A stretch of DNA of 64,000 nucleotides, taken from Sternotherus odoratus (lineage: Eukaryota > Chordata > Testudines > Kinosternidae). The DNA lies in the NCBI GenBank assembly GCA_032164245.1, contig JAVMKO010000001.1, positions 245,157,644 through 245,221,643 on the forward strand, read 5' to 3'. Positions 22,655 to 33,601 of the stretch are shown here, in pieces. The notes beneath the pieces were generated by a model. It worked only from the letters and a program-made list of their open reading frames with translations. It ran no database searches and had not been told where the DNA came from. The stretch's first letter is position 1. Each line of letters opens with the position of its first letter. Made by a program: the position numbers and the translations under genes.

Positions 22655-23350
22655 TCTCGATAGGGATTTTTGTCCCACTTGCTTTTGACCAAAGATTTTA
22701 AGTCTGCACAGCTCCCTGCCTTACATTGTTATACTCACCCAGGCAGTCTGCCTAACTGTCAGCACCTGTGGATTGCTCTCTCTCTTCAAGGGTACCCACA
22801 GTGTATTGAGAGCAGTTAGAAGTTACCACACAGCTCTTTCCAAGCAAGTACATTTATTCTTAAGATAAAAGTCTTATCGAGAAAATATAATAAAAACAAT
22901 AAACAGATTTAAAACACACACTAACCATTGAAGGAGTCATCCCATCAGACTTATGGGGCTTTAGTAGGCCAATGACTTTCCAACCCTTCCACAAGGATTG
23001 GTCCCCCCTTTGGACAGAAGTTCTTGTCCATTTGTTGGATCAAAATGAAGGCCTTGAGTCAGTTTTTATGAAGCCTTTTTATGCCAAAAATCATTTCTTT
23101 ATCTGTGGTTCTCTGGAAAAACTAGTGTGAACCATTATATGCAAACCATCCAAGGGGAAGGGTGGTTTTCGAGAGGTGTTACAAATGAGTGATTTACCTT
23201 AATCACCGCACACTGTTTTTTGGCTCCTGGAGGAGCTGTGATAACCCTCTGACCTGGAGTTGCATATAATCCCTGCCCCACAGTGATACATAAAACATAA
23301 ATGAATTTAATACAACATGGTCCCCCAAAGATATTTTGATACTTGTCACA
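22655..23350 (-). mobile_element. LTR-like segment, antisense
   Basis: The block containing agctctttccaagcaagtac and atttattcttaagataaaag resembles a long terminal repeat type that is common in turtle genomes. A polyadenylation signal AATAAA is present only in minus-strand sense near 22855, which suggests minus orientation. The precise TG...CA ends were not established and no internal retroviral gene is attached. Identification is from recall. Confidence 0.4.
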
Positions 23351-24587
23351 ATTACAGAGGGGAAAATTTGGTGTCTCTAAAAAGAAAACCAGGAGGTAAG
23401 GGGAGAGAAGAGGAAGACCAATACTACATTAACACAAATATGTAACTTTTTGTTAATAGGAAGTACATGGGCAAGCAGACAATATGTGCCTGGTCATACA
23501 CCCCAAACATATAGACAGTTGTAGTTAGCAACACAGCTCCCCGGACACCAATTCTGCTGCCTCTACTCCAGCAAAAGTACTTATAGAGTAATTTCACCTG
23601 TGTAGGGAACTTTTAGGGGGAAGATCGTTGGCTTGTACAAATTGTCATAGCTCCATTAATTTCCATGGGGCAATGACAGGTTTCATCATATGAGAACCTG
23701 CCCCGTTAACTTAAGTGGCTAAATCCTGTAAAACGAAGGGATATTTTTCAAAGCTGGATTAGATTTTTAGAAATTGTTCTTCGTGTCTTGAAAGAAATTC
23801 TTTCCAAATCTGCCTTTTGAGAGACATCTGCAGGCAGTATTCTCACCCTGTGCAAGTTTGCAAAGGGAGGAGAAGATTGCAAGGATCCTCACCACTTCTG
23901 CCCCTGTACAGTGATCGGACATGACCACAGACTTCATGCTCAGGGATGCACTAAAACAACTGGAGTCTAACCTGCCTGTCAGCACTAGACTCTTCAGAGA
24001 AGATGAGAAGAAAGAAGGCCTTACACCCTGTTCTCTGTGTACCAGCCATCAGCAAGATGCTGCAACCTATCTAAGGATCCATTAAATAAAATACAAATAA
24101 AGCAAATTATATCTGAAAGTCTTCTACAAACCAGAGAAGTGTCACTAAAGTCAGAGGGAGAATTGAAATCAAAGAAGCTGCACTGCACTGAGCTTCTGGT
24201 CCGTTATCTCTGTGTTGTTACCATTCTCCACTGTAGAATCTGAATTAATATTTTACAGCAGGTCTAGGGCATCCATGATAATGTTAAGGGTTAGCATTTT
24301 GCAGTTGTACATATTCATTAGCTTACAATGTTTGTGTTCTCTCCCCCCGTAGTCTTTCTTATGGTTAACTGAACTCCCAGGGTATTTTATTGTATTTGAG
24401 AACTTTAATTGTATTTTAATTACATAATGGTCACAATCCCCACTAATTTTAGCTTTTTTCACTCAGATTTGTAATTTTATCTGTGAGCTGGATTTGGGTA
24501 ATATTTAGAGCAAAATATATTAGAAGACTCAGAGGGCATACTCCTATTCTTCCAGGATAGACTTTTTCCAGAAGGATCTCTTTTTAA
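23351..24587. other. Non-coding stretch
   Basis: No gene or named repeat. Several short open frames (60-74 aa) on both strands show no motif. Confidence 0.55.
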
Positions 24588-24589
24588 TA

Positions 24590-24818
24590 CAGTAGTACCT
24601 CAGAACTACAAACACTCTGGGAATGGATGTTGTTCATATCTCTGAAATGTTCATAACTCCGAACACAATATTATAGCTGTTCTTTCAAAAGTTCATAACT
24701 GAACATTGACTTAATACAGCTTTGAAACTTTACTATGCAGAAGAAAAAATGCTGCTTTCCTTTAATTTTTTTTTTAGTAGTTGACGTTTAGCACAGAACT
24801 GTACTGTATTTGCTTTTG
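24590..24818 (+). mobile_element. Pogo/Tigger-like element, left-end fragment
   Basis: It begins TA-CAGTAGTACCTCAGAAC and carries repeated phrases built on gttcataactccgaacac/gttcatatctctgaaatg, as in small Tigger-type elements. No matching right terminus is present. The similarity fades at the G-run that follows, so the copy is truncated or rearranged. Confidence 0.5.
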
Positions 24819-24830
24819 GGGGGGGGGGGG
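24818..24830 (+). repeat. Poly-G run
   Basis: Thirteen consecutive Gs directly after the Tigger-like fragment. Confidence 0.9.
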
Positions 24831-25801
24831 ATGGGATGAGGTATGGTATAATATGAGGTGCTATGTTCATTCCTCTTTTTATAAAGATGAATCCATGAGA
24901 CAGGCTTAAAAAGCTTTTTAAAGAGCAAGATGATGGAATGGCATTCTCAATCTGAATTCTTTCATGCTGTTTTATGGGAGATATTGAAACTGTACCTTTT
25001 AGAGGTCAGATCATTTTTTTCCCCTCCCAGGTAAGATCAAGAAAGTAGAGCTAGTGTATTCCAAATACAGACATCCATTTCCTTGAACATTATGACTTAT
25101 CAAAAGCAAGAATTAGCCTGAGCTGTAGAGATGAAATCTAACTTAACTCTCACACATTTGAGTATTGGGGTTTACCAGATACAATAAAATAGCAGAATCT
25201 TTGGTCTTTGAACTTAGAAGAGAGAAAGGAGGACAACCTGTTGGAACGGAAAACATATGGAGGAGGACTTACCTGATCTAGAGTGTCTATAAAGGCTTTT
25301 ATGCCACACTTTCATCTTTTATTCTCCTCTAAATTACAAGCCAACGAACAGGAATATGACATTTTTCTAACTAACTTTCCATTGTCATTTTTATTAGTAA
25401 AAGAAGGGTCTGGTCTTGAAAGAAAGAAAATAATGAGACTATAGCTATTTGGGAATGGGTTAAAAGGGGCATTAAGAGAGACAAAAATCACCGTGGTAAA
25501 ACAGGTACATTTGGAATCTGGCAGCTCATCTAACAAGTAAAATGTCCATTAAAATATCAGAAGCCTGGAAGCTTGCTGGGTAGCCTCAAAAAGACCTCTT
25601 TTTTGTTGTGTAAATTTGGCACAGCTTTCACCAAATGGAAGAAAGAGAGAAATGCTAGGAGATGTGCTTCCCACTATTTTACCTCTTCTCTAAATGTCAC
25701 TCTAAGTATATTTTCCTAAAATGATAGCAGGGGACTTCTTTTGCTAAAATTAATTTATTCCAAGCAGGCAAGTTTGGTTTGAAATCACCTCTCTATGGAC
25801 A
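24831..25801. other. Non-coding stretch
   Basis: No gene or identifiable repeat. AT-rich. Confidence 0.6.
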
Positions 25802-26039
25802 ATCTATATATATAAAAGTCAAGTGGTGTATGTATGTATGTATGTATGTATGACCGCGAACTCCTCCCGCACCGTTTGAGCCAGAGACTTGAAATTTGGT
25901 ACAGTTAGGGGTCTTGGGGTCTAGATGGTCATAAGGGTCGAAAATTTTTCGGATCTCACCTCTGACTCCCCCCAGGGGTGAAAGTCTTTAAGGGCCAATC
26001 ACATCAGCTGGGCAGCTAGGTGGTGATGATGTCATAATA

Positions 26040-26230
26040 CCCCCTCCAACAGACACCGCACTCGCTCAGCTCACTGCCCCTCCCTCCTCCAACAGAACCC
26101 CAGAAATCCCTCAGTTCTCTGCCCCTCCCCCCTCCCAACGGAACCCCGGAATCCATCAGCTCTGTGCCCCCCCCCCACCTGCGAAGGTCCCCGGAACCCT
26201 TGGCTCTGTGCCCCCTCCCCGCCTGCGACG
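26040..26230 (+). repeat. C-rich tandem repeat inside the Helitron
   Basis: Three to four degenerate units near 57 bp, each with ctctgcccctccccc, cctccaacagaacccc and gaaatccctcagctct variants. The top strand is strongly C-rich. Confidence 0.65.
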
Positions 26231-26240
26231 GATCCGGGTT

Positions 26241-26446
26241 GGGTTTGGTGGGACGGTAAGTGAGGTGGGGGTGTTGGGTTTGGTCGGGGGGTGAGGGGTA
26301 GGGGTGTCGGGTTTGCTTGGGGGGGTCAGGTGGGGGTGTCGGGTTTGGTCGGGGGGGTAAGTGAGCCGGGGGTTGTCGGGTTTGGTCTGGGGGGGTGGGA
26401 AGGTGTCGGGGTGGGTGAGGGGTGGGTGTTGGGGTTGGTCAGGGGG
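26241..26446 (+). repeat. G-rich minisatellite inside the Helitron, unit about 33 bp
   Basis: Units start with gggtttggt and run 34, 33, 32, 37 and about 53 bp, with G-runs and gggtgtc at the unit ends. The top strand is almost C-free, the opposite of the array immediately to the left. Several four-run G motifs could form quadruplexes. Confidence 0.75.
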
Positions 26447-26510
26447 TGTCAGCTGTCTGCCCCCTCCCCACCTCCGACTGACCCGAGCAACACCGGGCAC
26501 TTATGCTAGT

Positions 26511-27649
26511 ACTAAATAACATTTGAGAAATAGAGAGATTATGCTACATAACATTACCTTCATCCTATCGCTATCCTTTCCAGGCATTACAAGAAGGTGT
26601 TTTTTAGACAGATGTACAATACATAGAATGGGGGACGCACATTATAGTGTAATGTCGGATTAATTTTTTCACTTGGATTTAGGCCTTCATTTCCAACTCT
26701 CCTCTAGCTTTCTGTACAAACTAAGAAACATGTGTCAGATCCTTTTCTGTTTTACAGAGGTTTGTGACAGGGATGAGCCCTAGTCCTTTGTTATTCTTTT
26801 AAGTTGAAGACTCAGTGATGTAGTTTTATACTTTTCATTAAAAGGTGGCATGCTATTTTCTCCATTTATTCAGTCCTGTATTACCTTTAGTTTTCTCTTG
26901 CTTGATCCAATGTTACGTTTGATCACAAATCTGATTGGAAAATCCCCATCTATGGTTTGAGACCTTCCTCCCATGATTTTAAGTACTTTAATTAGTCCTC
27001 CTTAGTCAGTAAAAGCTAAACAGGAAATCTGTGTAGGGAAAGTCTTCTTCCATTTACTTTAATTAAACGTGCACAGATTATACTTATTATTGATAGTTAT
27101 GGTATAGATTTAAGGTAAATTACTATTGTTACTGTGACAAATATGACTAACCTCCCTTCCCAAAGTTCATGCAACCACCCTTGGGAACTCTGGAAAGAAG
27201 TTAACCCTAATTATGCCTTCAAGTTGACCATTTAAATGGACTTTCTTGATGTGGAGCATGGCTGTTTTTAATTCAGTGGAGGTCATCACAGAGTGTAATC
27301 ATCCTGCAGTAAGTGTACTGTCCCAAAGTAAATGTAGCATGTCGTTGTATTAGTGAGGCAGAAGATTTGTGTTAAATTTACCATGGAAAGATTAGTGGTT
27401 TAAACAGACTGGAATAGAAGATGTAGCTCACCAAGTGCGACAGTCATCGTGGGTTGCAGTGTTATGTGGTAAGACAGTGTTGCTCTATAGCGTGGTGATC
27501 AGGTACAACAAAATGCAGAGAATGGGAAGAGAAAAAAAGACTTGTGTACCCAAACAAGCTTCTAGCCAGCCAAGCAAAAGTGTATGTGTGTAATGAGAGA
27601 GAAGGGCACATATCTCGTGTTCCCCATCTCCATTCCTAGAAATGCCCCA
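26511..27649. other. Non-coding stretch
   Basis: AT-rich with no identified gene or repeat. Confidence 0.6.
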
Positions 27650-28472
27650 TGTAGTGGGGTGACTGCCTCACCCCCATGAGAAAGTGGACTAGATCAGGCT
27701 GGAGAGGCTGCGTGGGCTGGCAGCCAATCACTAAGGGCCTCAGAGGAGCCAATCAGGGCCAAGAAAGAACCAGCCAATTGGGGCCAGGCTAGGCCCTATA
27801 TAAAGGCTGCTCAGCAGAGGAGCAGGGCAGTTTCTCCCAGACCTTTAAGGGAGAAAGTCTGTCTCCTGATATAAGGAGTAGCACCATGAACAGAGCAGTG
27901 ATTGGCAGGCTTGAGGGGAGCAGAGGAGAGTTTCAGCCCATTACCTGCCAGGCTGCAGGCCCTGCTTGGAAGGGCCAGGGAGGTGCAAGGGGCCAGAGGA
28001 GAAGTGGCCCAGGGACAATGGTTGGACAAGGGGAAAGAAGGAGGGCAGGGAGGCTGCCACTACAGGGTCCCTGCATCAGGACCCAGAGTAGTGGGCAGGC
28101 CTGGGTCCCCCTTCACACCTTTGTACAACACCTGGTCATGGAGGAGTGGCTGGAGCAGACTGCAACCAGTCCTTGAGCCAAGGGGCTAGACTGAGGGGTT
28201 GTGGTTGGCCACCATGGCAGGAGTGATTAACACCCTCCCCCCAGAAGGGGTGTGTATTTGGACTACGGGGCACTGCCAGAGGGCACCGTCCTGAAACAGA
28301 TGGGGACTATCCTGAAGCGGACGCCACTGAACAGGGAGCAACGTGGGTCCAGATATGGATGCAGAGCAGCCACGGACAGGACACCACCAGCAGAGGCGCC
28401 CCACAGAGAACTGAGCTAATTCCCAGACGTGCCAGTGGGAGGTACCGCGGTGGTGAGTCTGAACCCGTCACA
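27650..28472 (+). mobile_element. LTR with intact-looking promoter, sense orientation
   Basis: It begins TGTAGTGGGGTGACTGCC and ends GAACCCGTCACA, so it has TG...CA boundaries. The upstream quarter holds three CCAAT boxes and a TATATAAAG box (listed separately). A GC-rich transcribed-type region follows. The 12-bp 3' end is identical to the reverse complement of 34859-34870, and the 5' end resembles the minus-strand start at 37810. This indicates related LTRs in the window. No convincing TSD and no adjoining gag or pol were found, so it is probably a solo LTR. The open frames of about 95 codons inside are not convincing genes. Confidence 0.6.
27724..27804 (+). promoter_or_regulatory. Three CCAAT boxes at 25-bp spacing plus TATA box in the LTR
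   Basis: CCAAT occurs at 27724-27728, 27749-27753 and 27774-27778, exactly 25 bp apart. TATATAAA follows at 27797-27804. Transcription would start near 27830, where the sequence is pyrimidine-rich (cagtttctccc). CCAAT boxes bind NF-Y-type factors in vertebrates. Activity of this copy is not shown by sequence. Confidence 0.65.
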
Positions 28473-30070
28473 CCTGAATTTGAGCAGGATGGAGAACCTG
28501 TACAAATGAAAAAGCAAATTAAAATGGATGTGAGGAGTAGGCTTGGGATTCTATTTCCCTGGCAAATTTTGATCCAGTTTCTGGCAGCGTGGATTTCAAA
28601 GAATTTCAAAGTTATGCAAAATCTATGTACTATGTACATTTGAAGGGTGAGAGAGTGTGGATGGGTGGGGGAAGAGAATTAGTTCCACAAATTGCAGTGG
28701 AGAGGATGAGCTGATCTTCCTTTAGAAGAATGGGGGGCTCACAGATGGGATGCCTCTTCCCCATCAGCAGCTGCCTCTATTCCACCAAATTAGCGGTAAA
28801 AACGGCTTGCTCCAGGAACATATACTTCTGCTTGCACTTCAGATTGCTTTGTTTGGTGAGTCTTCATCTCACTAGACAAGGAGCGGAAGCTCTGGAAGAG
28901 TTGGACTCCCTTGAGCCAATGAAAGAGAAAGTTACGTTCTGTGATCTTCTGCTAACATTTCTTGCTTCCTCTGCTAACACCTGAGGTATGGCACATTTAC
29001 TGGTGAATGACGAAAAGTTTTCATGGCTGATTGGTTTAATTTGAAATCCATTGTTAATTATTTTAAGGAATAAGCTTGCCAGTTCATAAATTCAACGTGT
29101 GCTCACTTTCCTGAAACACTTGTTTTGCACTACTGAAAAATGTAATCATTCTGTTTCTATTATTTCTATTACGCTTGTACCAAGTGCCTCAGCCTATTGA
29201 TAGCGTACAATGAATTCACATTTGCTCTTTATTGTATTATGAAAAGAAAAGTAATTGTTTCCTAGGAGCAGCTAAAGTAGGTTATATTTTTAGAGTTGAA
29301 ATGTGAATAATGAAGGTTTGAATGACATGCTGCTTTGGGCTGTCCTGGTTGCAATAACGAACTAGTTTCACCTCACGGTTTATGGTATCATCACACATCT
29401 CTTTGTTTGCTATTCTGCTACTATACATCAGTGGAATATGCATCTGTACTTTTTTGCCTGAGTAATTACATAGTGAATTCCGGATAGCATATAATAGCTG
29501 CTATCATAATGCCAATACGCTTTTCTGAAGTCTTTTTGTTATCTTGTTATTTGTAGAGAATATAGGCATCCTTACAAAGAAGTAAATCCCCTAAATAATG
29601 TTATCCTTTCCTCACCCAATTATGAAAAATAGTGCAAGCATTTAGGAGGCACTGGAGGATTATGGATCCATGTACCCTAACTGAGGAATAATCTCCTTGC
29701 TCCAGGGACAATGATCCAAAGGGGGGAGGGGTGGAGAAAGACAAACAAAGCCCCAAGCTACTTTGCAATTTCTTTTTCCATTAGCAGTGTGAAGAAATAG
29801 GAAATATTGAGCCATACTCAGAGGGATATAAGTGGCAGCATAAGGTACATGGATCAGTGCAAATGTTAAATTCTGCACAGATGGTGATGTATAAGGTGAC
29901 ACCTTCTGCTTTATCATACCACTTCTTACTTACCTTTGTTGGTAGCTTTGTCTACTTCCTCAAGCCCTGATCCTGGACTCTTCTGAGGCCTCTTAATGCC
30001 AGCTCTTCAAAACTGAAAGCATCCCTGGCATAAGGCTGGTAAAAGACAATGTGGCCCATTGCACTGTGCT
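28473..30070. other. Non-coding stretch
   Basis: No gene recognised. The frames of 84-110 aa show no domain. Positions 28989-29023 resemble 5877-5912. Confidence 0.55.
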
Positions 30071-30211
30071 TACCCTGTTTCCCCGAAAGTAAGACATCCC
30101 CCGAAAATAAGACGTACTTCCAGTTTTGCCTCTTGCTGTAATATAATGTAATGTAATTTTGGGAGCAAAAATTAATATAAGACACTGTCTTATTTTCGGG
30201 GAAACACGGTA
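30071..30211. mobile_element. Short mariner-type MITE
   Basis: The ends CCCTGTTTCCCCGAAAGTAA and TTATTTTCGGGGAAACACGG are inverted repeats flanked by TA on both sides, giving a 137-bp element at 30073-30209. The next inner block (aagacatcccccgaaaataagac) echoes the terminus. It encodes nothing. TA duplication and terminal type fit Tc1/mariner-derived MITEs. Confidence 0.8.
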
Positions 30212-30269
30212 GTTTATTCTGGGTTGCAGTAATGGCCCAGGGAGGAGTCTTAAAAAAATGAGCAGTCAT

Positions 30270-31428
30270 GGGGCACTAGGGAAGGTCCTTTCATTGATTT
30301 GTAACTGGTTAAAAGATAAGAAATGAAAGGAAGGAATAAATGAGTTTCACAATGGAGAGAGGAAAGTAGCAGGGTCCCCCCAAGGGTCTGTCCCAGGACC
30401 TGTGCAGTTCAACATCTTCATAAATGATCTGGGAAACCGAGTGAACAGTGAGGTGGCAAAATTGACTGAGAACGATTACAAAGGGATTTCATTAAACTGG
30501 ATAACAAAATACCAGATTAAATTAAATGCTGGTAAATGCAAAATAATGCACATTGGAAAACAAAATCCCAACTGTACATATAAAATGATGGGATCCAAAT
30601 TAGCTGTTACCACTCAAGAAAGAGATCTTGTAGTCATTGTGGATAGTTCTCAGAAAACACCTGCTCAAAGTGCAGTGACAGTCATAAAATGCTAACAGAA
30701 TGTTAGGAACCATTAGGAAAGTCATAAATAAGAAGATAGAAAATATCATAATGCCACTATATAAATCCATGGTACGCCCACACCTTGAATACTGTGTGGA
30801 GCTCTGGCTGTGCCATCTCAAAAAAGATACCTTATATTGGAAGAGGTACAGAGAAGGGCAATAAAAATGAGTAGGGTTTAGGAGCGGCTTCTATTCAAGG
30901 AGAGATTAAAAAGGCTGGAACTATTCATCTTAGAAAAGGGACAACTAAGGGGGAATATGATAGAGGTCTGTAAAATTACAAATGGTATGGAAAAAAGTGA
31001 AAAGGGAATTGTTATTTACCCCTTCACATAACACAAGAACTAGGGGTCACCCAATTACATTAATATGCAGCAGGTTTAAAACAAACAAAAAGGAAATACT
31101 TCACCAACACACAGTCAACCTGTGGAACTCATTTCCAAGGGATGTTGTGAAGGCTAAAAATATAACAGGGTTCAAACTGAATCATATATATCCATGGAGG
31201 ATAGATTCATCAATGGGTATTAGCTAAGATGGTCAGGGATGCACCCCCATGTTCTGATTATATCTACATCCCTGACTGCCAGAAGCTGGGACTGGACAAC
31301 ACAGCATGGCTCACTTTATAATCGTCCTATTACGTTCATTCTCTCTGAAGCATCTGGCATGTGCCACTATAGTAAGACAGGCTACTGGACTAAGTGGACC
31401 ATTGGTTTGATGGAGTATGGCAATTCTT
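30270..31428 (+). mobile_element. CR1 LINE, 5'-truncated ORF2 and 3' UTR
   Basis: The + strand encodes the C-terminal half of a CR1 reverse transcriptase. It shows GSPQGSVPGPVQFNIFINDLGN-type coding at 30375-30440, then thumb-region motifs ALNAGKCKIMHIGKQNP and SKLAVTTQERDL at 30520-30630. Several frameshifts and stops follow. Compared with the copy at 35565, about 45 bp around the catalytic xADD box are deleted after ggtggcaaaattg, so the enzyme is dead. The 3' UTR ends in gaccattggtttgatggagt and atggcaattctta at 31428. CR1 is the main LINE of turtles and birds. Confidence 0.85.
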
Positions 31429-32714
31429 AAGGTTTTATCTGATTTACTTCAGGGAGAACTTTGCTACCCAGTTGGCCCCGATTCAAGGAAGTGCAACACT
31501 GGACCAAACACAGGGATGACCTAAGAGGTGGTAGGAATTACTAGTGAATTACTCTATCTTGTAATTTATGCCATCATTGAGCCCACAGGGATTCTGTCCA
31601 GTGTATATATGTGTGTGGTGGTTCCTGGTAGAAGTACTTTAGGTTACATTTTTTTAGCTTGCTCAAAAAGGTGTGTGTTATCTTAGACCTTCTTGACCTG
31701 TTGAAGCTTTCTGGGTTAAATTCAGTGTCATTACCAGAGCTGCAGGTTTGAATTGGCCTTCTGATGTTTGTGTTCCTTTCACTATGACCAGAATTTCCTG
31801 TACAATAAATAGCTTTTCCCATACATGTTCACATTATTTTTTTCAAGTGGGATAATGATTATATTATGACACCTTTTCATTCGTAAAATATTATCCTTGA
31901 ATGGACGGAAGATAGATACACCAATAGTTTAGAAACTGATTTTCTCATGTGGTGCAGCACAAATCATGTGTTCCTGCTATACCCAATTATTCTTCTGCAC
32001 CTCACTGACCTGTGAGACCTTAACACTTAAACCTGGGGTTCTCCTTGCATCACAGAGGGAGAACCAGTTATCCTTCACAAAGCTGCAGAACACAGATCTA
32101 TCAGACTCAGTTAACTGTGTGTATAAATGTAACTACTGGGAAACAATTCAACAAAAAATTAAAAAGGAATTTCATAACAGGTTGGCACTATCCAATCTGA
32201 GACCAATTCCAGCCCCTCTGAAACCAGATCCAGCATCACACATAACATAAAAATCTCTCATGTAGCACTCATTTGTGTGACAGGGAGCTTACATGAGCAA
32301 TTATTAGTGACCTGTTTTTGAATACACCAATCCAATTTGCATTTCTCAGGACAAAAAGGGGGCTTTTTATAAGAAGATAGAATAAAAAGAAAAATGAAAT
32401 CTTCTCTTTGAATGGAAAGCCATAATGAATGTCAGCATGCCTCCCAATGGGAATTATTCATGAATTTTGTCAATTTCTATTCAGACACATTAAAGAAAAG
32501 AAAAGAAAGAGAAACTCCAAAACATTAGAAATGTTCCAGAACAGTTCTTGCAAATAAATGTGTCCCTTGAAGAGTGAGGCTAGCACTCTGACCTAGGAAC
32601 ATTAGGCCAGTCTTGCTAATGCCTAATTATAGATGATAAAATATCCTCTAGAAGCCAAACCCTAAATGAGCTCATTGTGCATCTCAAATATGTAATTCTA
32701 TATGTTTACTGGGT
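31429..32714. other. Non-coding stretch
   Basis: No gene. A purine stretch (gaaaagaaaagaaaga) lies at about 32495-32510. The segment 32280-32560 is AT-rich, repeat-free and could be a conserved non-coding element, but this cannot be judged from one sequence. Confidence 0.5.
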
Positions 32715-32722
32715 GAGACCAT

Positions 32723-33264
32723 CAGGGCCAGTGACAGAAATTTTGGGGCCCCCTACTCTGATAGTTTGGGCCCCCCCCAGCCCAGCCGGGCCCCCCCGCA
32801 GCCCAGCCGACAGCGGCAGGTGGGCCCCCCAGCCCAGCCGACAGCGGCTGGGGGGCCCCCCAGCCCAGCCGCCCCCCCAGCTGACAGCGGCTGGGGGAGG
32901 AAGCCCAGCCACCCCCCCCCCCCCAGCTCAGCCGGCGCCCCCCCCCAGCTGACAGCGCGTGAGGGAGGAAGCCCAGACGCCCCCGCCCAGCCGGCGCTCC
33001 CCCCCAGCTGACAGCTGGCCGCAGCGGGAGCGAGAGCCCGGGAGCGGCGTGAGCCACCCTTGCTGCTCCCCTCTCCTCCCCTCCCTTTCTCCCCCCGGAC
33101 TGCGCCGCTGCCGCCGGCCGGGCTCACTGCTCCTGCCGGGGACACGCACGCTCGTCCGGAGGAGAGCCGCGCCGGATGACTACGGTTAGAGCTGTGCTGG
33201 GGCCCCCCTAAAGTGCGGGGCCCGGTACAGCTCTACCCGTAGTACCCCCCTGTCGCCGGCCCTG
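32723..33264 (+). mobile_element. Non-autonomous hAT element, copy 2 of the three-copy family
   Basis: The termini are CAGGGCCAGTGACAG and CTGTCGCCGGCCCTG, with 8-bp flanks gagaccat (32715-32722) and gataccat (33265-33272) that differ at one base. The outer 50-100 bp at each end match copy 1 at 8301-8754 almost base for base, including tactctgatagtttgggg and ggtacagctctacccgtagt. The 542-bp interior is GC-rich, with cccagcccagccgacagcgg repeats, and is about 90 bp longer than copy 1. There is no coding capacity, although frames are open by composition. Confidence 0.85.
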
Positions 33265-33272
33265 GATACCAT

Positions 33273-33384
33273 ACTGTACAACAGGGGATGGATCACTCAA
33301 TAACTGCCATGGCTGCTGTCAGAAGACAGGATACTGGCTGGACAGACTATTGGCCTGATGCAGTATGGCCATTCTTATATATTT
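33273..33384 (+). mobile_element. CR1 LINE, 3' terminal fragment
   Basis: The segment contains acaggggatggatcactcaa, cagaagacaggatactggct and ctgatgcagtatggccattc, ending with cttatata. These are CR1 3' UTR landmarks, as at 36890-37014. It abuts the hAT element. No CR1 sequence is recognisable on the other side of that element. Confidence 0.7.
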
Positions 33385-33601
33385 TCAAGCTCTTATCTGG
33401 GCTAGATACCCAGCTGCTGTAAATTGCCATTAAAGAATCTAGACCTTTGAGTTTAGATCCCTTTAGCTCATTTCCTCTTGCTCTGTGGCCTTTACCCTGT
33501 TTGTCCCTACTCTAAAGCATGGCAAATTTAGGAGATCATAACTTACTCGTGGTGGAGCTCTCCTTATCGTTCCTCTGATAAAAAAGAACAATATAAATTA
33601 A

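Larger units (their letters stand above)
25803..26510 (+). mobile_element. Non-autonomous Helitron
   Basis: It begins TCTATATATATAAAAGTC after an A and contains (TATG)n at 25829-25851, then gaccgcgaactcctcccgca, gagccagagacttgaaattt and ggtacagttaggggtcttgg. These are the conserved 5' phrases of vertebrate Helitrons. It ends cgggcacttatgCTAGT at 26510, with a short hairpin (CCCG, 8-nt loop, CGGG) just upstream, which is the Helitron 3' signature. Helitrons make no TSD. The base after CTAGT is A, not the expected T, so the exact 3' edge is slightly uncertain. The interior is not a Rep/Hel gene but two tandem arrays of opposite strand bias. Confidence 0.8.
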
